Positions 55,560 through 64,000 of a stretch of DNA of 64,000 nucleotides are shown piece by piece. Positions within the stretch are counted from its first letter, which is position 1, and each line of letters opens with the position of its first letter. The notes beneath the pieces were generated by a model. That model was given only the letters and a program-made list of their open reading frames with translations. It did no database searches and was not told where the DNA came from. The stretch is from Isochrysis galbana (Eukaryota; Haptophyta; Isochrysidales; Isochrysidaceae): assembly GCA_018136815.1 (NCBI GenBank), contig CM030931.1, forward strand, positions 5,090,148-5,154,147, read 5' to 3'. Made by a program: the position numbers and the translations under genes.

Positions 55560-57733
55560 TCGCTAGCTAGCCTCGACCCTACCCTCCAACGCCGCGCGTT
55601 GCGAGCCTCCGAACCTCCGTCTCCCTCTTCGTCCCTAGCCCTCGATGGCAGACACTGTCAGACCCGACTCCTACTATGACCTCTCAGATATATTCCCGCA
55701 AGCAACAACCAACGACTCTTTCACGGCCGCGTCAGGCCTGCCGGCTCGATCGAACGGCCCTCTGCCTACGAGCCAGTAGTCATCGCGTGTTCGACACGTT
55801 TGCGCTGCACGTGCAAACTACGCTCACGCTGCTCGCTTACTGTGTCGTGACTCGTGACACTTGATACTTGATCACGACTGCTGTTGATCACTCTTTGCTC
55901 TGAACTTGAAATCCCACACCAGCTTCCAGACAACCCGTATATATATCCCCCGATTACACAGCATGTGGTAGTGGTAGCTCAAAAGCCAAGGCTTCGGCCA
56001 AAATAAGCATATTATGCTCATGCTCTCACCTAGCAAAAAGCAAAACCCGTCATAGAAACTAGGGCTTGTCCTAGAAAGCCTGGTATCTTTATCCGCTTAC
56101 ACTCACTCTTACTTATACTTATACCTATACGTTGTCTTACACTTACACTTACGACTTACAACCGTCTTAACAGTGTCTTATGTCTTATCGATGCCTCACG
56201 TACGTCTCACGTCTTCTGTGCCTCGGCAGCCATGCGGCTATAGCCTTCCCTGCCAAGGTTGAAGGTTGGTGCTGGCTGCCAATACCAGCTCCAGATACCA
56301 GATACTAATAAATTAACGGAATCATTCCGAGTGGTTTCAACGGCGCTCCGCACGACTAAAATGAATATTTACAATAGTGTAGTATATATTTGCAAATGCG
56401 GCCCCGCCCCCCGGCTGCCGGACTCTCACAACTCCTGGACGTCGATCCGCAATATTATAAAGTTAAAAGTATATGTTTGCGAATGCGGCCCCGCCCCTCC
56501 CTGGCTGCCACACTCTCACAACTCCTGAATGTCGATGTCGACCAAGGAATGTGCAGCTCTTGCTTTTGGATCACGCCCACTGGACCTTGGCGCATGAGGC
56601 TCCCACAGCTACAGCTAAACGTACATCAGCCACACTCCAGTTCCACTTGCACACCGAGTGCTTAGATATTTCAAAGAGGCCCTCTCACATCAGCAGATCA
56701 ACGCCCGACCAATCCTCGCACTCTGGTCTCGCACAGGACAACGAGCGCCGCCGTGGCCGCAAGCCGCGAGGCGTCGTCATGGGGTATGGCGTGCCTCCAT
56801 GCATCCGCACGAGGCGCTCAAACGGTGTTGGCAACCACCAGCACCTAATGCACAACGCGATGTCTGTGAGGCGCCAATGGCAACAACGTGTATGGTCACA
56901 GGGGCCTTTACAGGGCGTTCGCGTTCAGGCGGCGGGTCCGTGGGCAAACGAGACGCCTTACGACTCTGTTGGTGCGAACGGTCTCATCGCCTTACCCCCT
57001 GTCCCCTGTCGCCACGCCCTATTTGACCTCATGCCCAGCGGAGCGCTGAGCGCAGCCCCACATGAGCACCCTTCCCCCTTCCCTGACCCAACCCCACCTC
57101 GGTGAGGCGATGCGAAGCTGGGCTGTGCGCTGTGCGCGAGCGCGGCAGGATCCACACACTCACTCGTCCTTCCGCCAGGAGCACAGGGCATGCAAGTGCC
57201 CTCCACAGCCGCCAGGCCTCATGGCAGCTGGAAGAGCCAGACAGCCGCGCGCGCTCGCGCCCATCCCCCCATCCGCGGCTCTGGTTTACCGTACTCTACT
57301 CGTAACATTCATATCAAGTGAAGTGGGGAACGGGAAAGGGAACATGGGACCGAAACATTCATATCAAGAGGAGTGGGGAAGATGAAGATGGAACTTTACC
57401 GTACTCGTGCCTGAGACCAGAGAGATTCCTTCATCACGAGGGTTGCTGTAATGAAACACGAGATGTGACAGACCTCTTTCATCGGAAGAAGAGAATCTCT
57501 ACGGGGGAAAGAGAGCGCCTCATGCGACTCCATCAGAGGAGTCGTTGATTTTCTTTAATCTGTAGCTTCTTTAGACTGTAAGACGTGAAGACCAGAACTT
57601 CGTTTTTAACGCCTATCTATCGGCGTGAAACCGAAGTCACGACAAAACAACTCTCGCGAAGAGTGCGAAAAAAAACCTCACCCGTCCAATAATGCCCTCC
57701 CCCCACCTTCCCCCGTTCACACAGCCGTAGAGA
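55560..57733. other. Intergenic; short tandem duplication
   Basis: No gene supported. About 56390-56450 and 56475-56535 are two copies of a unit (aatgcggccccgcccc, ggctgcc and ctcacaactcctg blocks). 56090-56220 is a loose 'cttacactta' repeat. Open frames at 56259-57385 have no motifs. 57540-57733 is probably the promoter and 5' UTR of the next gene. Confidence 0.5.
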
Positions 57734-57884
57734 ATGTCGCGCCTTTGCGACAAAGAACAGGACGCGCGCGTCGGGGATAGAGTATCATCTTGGAAACGGG
57801 GTGAGGGAGGGGGAGAGAGGGGAGGGAGGGGGAGGGAGAGAATCATTAGAGAGGGAGACCGGGGAAGAGAGAGAGAGGGAGAGG

Positions 57885-57892
57885 GAGGGAGG

Positions 57893-57930
<38 letters not shown>
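57885..57930 (+). repeat. (GA)n microsatellite
   Basis: A GA dinucleotide run just upstream of the preferred start of the coiled-coil gene; a related C/T tract lies inside its exon 1 at about 58060-58145. Confidence 0.9.
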
Positions 57931-57931
<1 letters not shown>

Positions 57932-57940
57932 TTCTGTACG

Positions 57941-60900
57941 ATGCCGACTCCCGCGGCCCCCTCTCCTTCTCATCTGCCTCTCTCTCGGCCTCTGCTCGAG
58001 CGCTCGGCCACATCGCAAGGCCTCTGTGGGTCCTCCACCACTCCAGAGGGAAGAGGCTCGTTCTCTCCCTCTCCCTCCCTCCCTCCCTCTCCCTCTCTCC
58101 CCCTCTCCCCTTCCCTCTCTCTCCCTCTCGCTCCCTCTCTCCCCCGTCCGGTGCCAGGGCTCCACCGATCCGCTGCCTCTCAGCGCTCCTCCACAGTGTC
58201 TACTGTGGGTGCAGACGGCGTTGGTCCGCTGCCTCTCGCTCGCTCTCACTCAAAGAGGGGCCAGACTCGGCCCCTGCTCGCGGTGGAGAGATCTTGTGCG
58301 CCGTCCACTGGTGCGAGTCCACACGCAGGCGGCGGCGGCTCTTCTTCCCCCAAGAAGATCCACTCAACCCCCCTGCTGGATCCCGAGCGCTGCTCGACCT
58401 CTCAGCGCTCCACGACAGCCTCTCACACGACGCCCACCGCAGTGAGAGCGGCCATCGCCCACCGTCAGTCGGAGCTCCAGCACGTGCGCTCCAAGGCAGC
58501 GGCCGCGCGGCGGAAGGCGCACTCCCTCCAGGAGGAGCTCGACGCGCTCGAAGGCCCTGACGTTATCTTCGCGCAGTACGAGCGGCTGATCGATGCTCTG
58601 GGTGGAGGCGAGGCCAGCGCGGTGTGCGAAGCGGCCGAGGCCCTCGCCGAGGCAGAGGACGAGGATGCCGAGCAGGAGTCAGAGGAGCTGGACGACGTGG
58701 TGCGCTCCCTCGGAGCGGCGCGGGAGGCGGCGACGCGCCACGCCAGACAGGGCGGCTACACTGCGCCCGACGCGGGCAAGGTCATCGCGAGCATCCGCAG
58801 TCTGCTCACGCTCGGCGAACAGCTGCGAGAGCAGGGCACGTTTGCGGCCGCATTGCCCGTATTGCAGGCTGCCGTAGGCACGGCCGAGGCGGCAGCTGGC
58901 ACCGACGGCTGGCTGGTGGCCGAGCCACTCCTAGCCCTTGCGCGACTCATGGAGGCCTCGGGCGAGCCCAGCGAGGCCGTGTCGCTGAGGGCACGAGTGA
59001 TGCGAGCCGAGGCGACCCGGACGGAGGACACGGCCGAGGCGCAGACGGCGGCGGAGGCGGGGGCGGCCGTGGCTGTGTGGGAGGATCACGCGGCGCCGCA
59101 CAAGGCGGGGGACGGCCCGCTTGCTGCCGTCGGCGCGGCTGACGAGGGAATGCCCGTCGCTAGCGCCCCAGTGGCCGAGAGGGTGGCTCGTCCAAAGGAC
59201 ATGCGCGACGGTGACGCGGCCGACGTGGGCTTGCACCCGCTGCGCGCCGGGCTTCTCCAGCAGCTAGCGCTGTTGCAGATTGAAGCCGACGGCTGGAGAG
59301 CCGAGTGTGAGGACGCAGTGCGGCTACGCGAGCAACTTCAAAGCGCGGTGGACGAGGCCACGCTCCACATGCATCGGCTCAAGTCCGCCGGGACCACAGT
59401 GCACGGGCCGGGCGCCAGTCCGAATGGGCGCACAACGGAGGGCGCGGAGATGGCCCGCGATGGCGAGATGAGCTGGGGCGACTTCTTCGGCCTTCTCCTC
59501 CGCGCAGTGCACAGGGAGAAAGCGGGGCTCCTGCAGCACATCGCCTCGGCGAGGGCGGGCGTCGAGGAGCGGCGGCGTCGGTGCACGGCGGCGGCAGCGG
59601 ACGCAGCCGCGGAAGGGCGGCGGCGGCGTGAGGAGGAGGCCAAGGCTGAGCACTGGCGCACCACGCTCGAGCGCGAGCGCGCCGAGTGTGAGCGTATCGA
59701 GCGCGAGGTGAGTGCACTGCCTCCAGCCAGCCGTGGGGAGCGGCACTCGAGGAATCTCAAGCACCAGAGCGCGAATTATTGTCTCAACGGGATCGCGGAT
59801 CTCGAGCTGACCCATCCCCGAGCCCATGGCCATGTTTGTTCCACGCAGCAATGGCGTGCGCGTACCGGCTGACGCCTGCCCCTCACCTTCCCCCGTCCTG
59901 CCGCAGCTCAAGGAGGCGGAGTCGGAGCGTGAACAGGTCACGTCCCGTGATGCAACCTCTGAGTCGCGCGAGCTCAGTATCGCGCGTGACGAGATGTACG
60001 CTATTGTGGCCCGTCGTGACGCGGCTCTCTCTCAGCTCAGGGAGAGGCAACGCGCGATGCAAGTCCAGGCAGCCTCGGTGAGCGCGGGGGGCGAGAGCGT
60101 GCGAGTTGTGCGAGTTACGGCGGGCTAGCCGGGTGGTAGGTTGCTCAACCTCTGTGCTCACCGCGCCGCGCACCTTTCTGTGAATGCTGACTACTACAGA
60201 TGGCACGGGAGCACGACAAGCTCTGCGAACGCCTCTCGTCAAAGCTGGTGGTAAGGGAGGCCCAGCACGACGGCGTGGGCGCGCAGATTGCGCGGTGGAA
60301 GGAAAGGCTCGACGTTGTGCACAAGGCACACGACGAGCTCTCGGCTCTGCTCCGCCGCATTCGAAAGCAGCAGGATCACGCCGAGGAGGCTGCGGAGGTC
60401 CAAGCTACAACGCTCATAGGCGAGGAGCGTCGAGCACGCTCCGAGGTGGAGGTGCGTTGCCAACTGCGTTGTGGATAGTCCCTCGGGCGCATTGCGACGC
60501 AGCCTCAGGGCTGTGCACTTACGATGCTCATGCTCCATGCCTCGTAGGCGACGAGACGAGAGTGGCTAGACCTCCTCCGCGAAAATCACGAGCTGCTGTG
60601 CTACCACCAGTCGAAGAGCTCGAGCCCGCAGTCGATGCTGGCTTCACGGCTCCTCGTCTTGCAGGTGACGGTGGCAATCCTCGGCACCGTCTTGGAGCGA
60701 TAAGGCGTGCAGGCATGCGCGCTGATCGAGCGACTTTTAAGCCTCTCCCGACCTACTGGAACGTAGGAGCGGACTGCGCGCTGGCGGTTGCGCCTCGCCC
60801 TTGCGTCGGCTGACGCGCCGGCCGAGGCTACAAGACCCGAAACACAGTATGCTCACGCTCGAGACGACACCTCCGAAGGAGTTGCGATCGCTGCCCTGCG

Positions 60901-62230
60901 CGCCGAGCTCGCGACCGGACGGGCGGCACTCGCGCGCCGAGAGATGGAGGAAACTGAGCTGACGGAAGATGAGGCCTGGCTGTCATCTCTTGGACAGGCG
61001 CCAGCAAATCGCCCCGGGCAGGTAAGCCAGAGGACTGCGCGGGTTGTGCAACTCAGCCCGCTCGGGTCCACAATGACCGATGCAGCGGACCCCTGGAAGC
61101 TCAGCTCACGCTCACTCACGCCTGCGTACGCTTAGGCGGCCGAGCTTGCCGTGGCCGTAATGGCACGAAAGCGCGAGACGGAGCGACTCGCCGAGGAGGA
61201 GCACGCCCTCCGGCAGCACGTGGAGGAAGTGGAGCGGAAGCAGGAGGAGGAGGTGATGACGCGCCCGACGTTATCACTGCTTTGTTGCTAGTCCCTTGAA
61301 TTCAGACCATTACCAATTGCCTTAACAGGTCGAGGCGTTGCGCGCCCGGAGCGATGCGTTGCGAATCGCCCACGATATCGCGGAGGTTTCATTGGTCGAG
61401 GCTGGCGAGTCCCGTGGCATCATCGCCACAGCTGAAGGCAGAAGGGCTCGCCAGGTCGGCGAGGCTGTTGGTGAGACGTTGGCTAGTCTTGAAGCAACAA
61501 GGGTAAGGCTTGCCAACTGCGTCGTTGTTGCCCCATTCAGCACCCCATCAAGACGTGGGACTCCTTCTACACGATCATTCTCGTCTCAGTGAAACTCTAA
61601 GGAATGTATTCATAGCTGCACATTACTAGGCCTCTGTGCCCCACGGGCCTAGTGTGACGGGCTGGCTTCCTCCTTGTCCCATGTATCCGCCGCAGAAGAG
61701 GCTGCGCGAGGTCAAGACTGCCTTGCAAACGGAAGTGGATGCTGCCCGCCGCATGCGTGGCGAGGCTGCACAAGCGCACGCTTCTGCCGCTGCAGACAGC
61801 GCAGCGGGCAGTGAAGACGCGGACATTCAGCTCTACGAGCTGCTAGCCCGCGAGGGGGCCATGGCAGAGAAGTCGCAGGCTGACATGGCAGCCCAACAAG
61901 TGCAAGCGGCAGAAGCGGAGGTGCGGGTCACCTTGCGAGCACTCGGGTCACTCGACTCTGTGCACCCTCCCCTCAGGCCCATGAAAGCTGCCTTTGCTCT
62001 TCTTGGAGCCCCCGCTCCCGCCCCTCGTCTGACCCTTCTTGGCCTCCATCTGTGTGCAGGCGACACTTCGCGCTCGACTACAGCAGCTCCGGTCCGAGCT
62101 GCGTGAGGAGCAAGCCCGTGCGACTGAGTTTGCGACAAACTACGCCGCGGAGTCGCACAGGAGGCATCAACTCGCTACTCGGCTTTCGCAGAAGAGGGGA
62201 GCTGTTGTGGCCACACGATGCGGCTCGTGA
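57941..62230 (+). CDS. Large coiled-coil protein, ten exons
   Basis: Exons 57941-59707, 59907-60077, 60200-60451, 60548-60664, 60713-60762, 60835-61021, 61136-61252, 61329-61502, 61696-61920 and 62060-62230. All are GT-AG and keep phase, giving about 1076 residues. Residues 1-170 are Ser/Pro/Arg-rich and disordered. A long Ala/Glu/Arg coiled coil then runs almost to the end, with breaks at 300-480. Exon edges coincide with heptad-rich segments (LKEAESEREQVTSRD, REHDKLCERLSSKL, AELAVAVMARKRETERLAEEE, VEALRARSDALRIAHD, ATLRARLQQLRSELREEQ). No enzymatic motif was seen. I infer a structural protein, for example of centrosome, flagellum or cytoskeleton. The frame is open upstream to 57734, but that part translates a GA microsatellite, so Met 57941 is preferred. 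Exon 5 and its 72-bp downstream intron are the least certain. Confidence 0.8.
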
Positions 62231-62712
62231 AGGCGCATGTTGTCGTCACTTCCACATACGGAAGAAGAGTTTGCATCGTGGAGGGATGCATTGGTGGTTG
62301 TCTTATCCCCGATCGGCAGCGAGTGGCTTGAAAGAGTCTCCATGGAACGAAGATCGAGTTGACCGAACCGACCCCTCATCGCCAGCCAGCCGTCGATATT
62401 GTTAGTGGACGTGTTGTTACACGTGTTGCTACAGCATGTGTAGTGTCATTCATGTGGCAATGTGTTGCCTGGTAGCTATAAGCTACAAGTACTACCAACA
62501 AGATGTGCTCGACAAAAACTAGCAGCAAGCGGATACAACCTGCGTACCGGTTGGTGTTCTAGATGTAGGGTTTGATACGAACCGGGACAAGTTTTATCAT
62601 TCACGCCGCGAAAGCTCCAAATGCGATACGAATAATAGCCAAATAAAAAGTGCTCTAAATGAGCAACATTTATATGCTTAATTTAATGCTCAAAATATTC
62701 TTACCGCACACG
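62231..62712. other. 3' flank of the coiled-coil gene
   Basis: Nothing recognisable. AT-rich from about 62560, with 'aataaa' at 62641-62646 that could serve as a polyadenylation signal. Confidence 0.4.
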
Positions 62713-63040
62713 CAACTACGTTTATACTTGGTTCACCCATGGGGGGGCACGAGACCCGCCCCCCCCTTTCCACTCCTCCACTGCTGTGGGAGAGGAACCA
62801 CCCATCCTCCTGGACATGCCCTATGGCTTGCCGGGAGCAGGCGTCACTGCGCCTGCTGATGTTGACCCACTCTCTCGCCCTCACAGACTCGCTTGGTATT
62901 TGGTTCGCTCGCCCTGGCCCGTCGTGGCCAGCCCATTGCTCCAATCCCTCCTCCCTTCCCGGTCGACAGGGAGACAGATGCGCCATCGCGAGTGCCGCAG
63001 GAGATGGGGGAAGGGAGCGCGAAGAAGGGGGTGTGAGCTG
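62713..63040 (+). repeat. Repeat family R1, copy E
   Basis: It begins at the family terminus (CAACTACGTTTATACTTGG at 62713) and continues through the 'cccatgggggggcacgag' and gggaggaacc-type blocks, then fades near 63040. It lacks the far end seen in copies A and C. Confidence 0.75.
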
Positions 63041-64000
63041 CTGTTGGCGTGCCTCTCTGCGATCGCGGGAGAAAATTTTCCCCCGATTGCTATCGGGGGG
63101 GCCTGATAGCTATCGGGGGGCGTTGGCTCCTGGGGGGCAACATATAGTTATTTATATTCAAAAAAAAATCTTGAAGATGCCTACTGCTATTGCTACCCAC
63201 TGCCCTTTCCGCGTGGGTTCCCCTCGACAACGCATATAGTTATTTATATTTAACTAAGATATTAATTATCTAGATAGATAGGATGTTCCCACGTTTCCAC
63301 CTCGAGCCTCGAGCGCACGCTGGAGCTTCTCCACTGATTATACCACCGCCATGCACATTCGGAATTTGCACGATAAGATACTGTAGGCAAACTTGCGGAA
63401 ACTCAAGGAATAGACGTGTAAGCCGCGCGTGGCCTCCGCTTCCCTCCCCTCGCTATGCGCGCCCCTCGGTATTGGCCTTGAAGTAGCACTAGGGGACACC
63501 GTCTAAAGTAAGGTAGATTCCCAGTTTGATTCTAGTACAACACGCACCTTGGCCTTCTTCGACCTGAGTCGGGGGCTTGGTGAGGCCGCCTCGTCTCAAA
63601 TGCGTCGCTTCTTGTGAAGGTATAGAGGCGGGATGGTGCGATAGTTGGCAGCAAATAGGCAAACGTTGGGTAAGCAACGAGAGAAGAATCACTTCGTGCA
63701 CGATGACAGAATGTAGGCTTGGGGCCATCCTCTTTCCGATTTGTCAGGCGGCAGGGGCGTACTGCATCATATGCTCCGAGTACATCTCTACTTCCCGGCT
63801 GAAGATGATCGGGCCTTTCCTCTTCGCAGTATGTCCATTTGGCGAGCTTGCTCGCATCGCCAAGCTGGCGTTGGTCTTCCTGCCATCCGCGCCGCGCAGA
63901 GTTAGCCTGCAATGATTTGATACACGAGGCACGAGCGAGTTGACGCATGAGACTTTGTGAGTCGGTGGTAGTCGAATGTGCATTGATATGAATAGTATAC
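63041..64000. other. Right-end region, possible partial gene
   Basis: 63150-63190 contains 'aaaaaaaaatcttgaagatgcctac', nearly the same as at 21845-21870. Minus-strand frames at 63983-63744 (GADGRKTNASLAMRAS, SREVEMYSEHMMQYAPAA) and 63728-63489 may be exons of a gene running in from the right edge. I recognise no family. Confidence 0.3.

Noticed and set aside
57734-57940. Upstream start of the coiled-coil gene
   Set aside because: This part encodes Gly/Arg/Glu repeats from a GA microsatellite; Met 57941 begins sequence that fits the rest better.

Overview
This window is nuclear DNA of a GC-rich, unicellular, flagellated eukaryote, most likely an alga with a secondary plastid (haptophyte or similar; the lineage is inferred, not proven). 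The signs are short GT-AG introns (about 60-300 bases), two intronless genes whose N-termini look like signal or plastid-targeting leaders, genes typical of ciliated cells (Sfi1/CCDC191-like, TPX2-like, a large coiled-coil protein), and a very heavy and varied load of transposable elements. One 100-N assembly gap lies at 55460-55559.

Host genes, left to right: a plastid-leader-type protein (1133-1846, -), a multi-exon GT77-like glycosyltransferase (4956-8700, -), a small membrane-anchored plastid-type protein (11408-11878, -), a three-exon small protein with a SAP-like helical motif (16373-17074, +), a 2-oxoglutarate/Fe(II) dioxygenase (20281-21552, +), a five-exon GT25 glycosyltransferase (24527-26181, +), an alkaline ceramidase with all metal and catalytic residues (31103-32021, -), an Sfi1/CCDC191-like protein (33276-35567, +), a TPX2-like protein (39149-41917, -) and a ten-exon coiled-coil gene (57941-62230, +). 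They form no operon or evident pathway; they are scattered housekeeping, glycan, lipid and cytoskeleton genes between repeats.

Mobile DNA fills most of the rest. The largest element is a Ty3/gypsy chromovirus (about 46.9-55.46 kb, -) whose single 2187-residue frame begins with a phage-type cytosine-DNA-methyltransferase-like domain before protease, RT, RNase H, integrase and chromodomain. A diverged copy of the methyltransferase part lies at 22.25-22.49 kb and an incomplete relative at 9.3-10.76 kb. A miniature LTR element (12900-14286) with two 661-bp LTRs and only 65 bp between them sits, with perfect 5-bp target duplications, inside a DDE-type DNA transposase gene. DNA transposons include two truncated hAT genes (42.8-46.4 kb), a PIF/Harbinger transposase, a Tc1/mariner-type element with TA duplications (35970-36982) and two hAT-like MITEs. 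One of these MITEs is nested in a dispersed, 5'-truncated repeat family that always stops at the same terminus; six copies of that family are in the window.

No rRNA genes, CRISPR arrays or confident standalone tRNA genes were seen.
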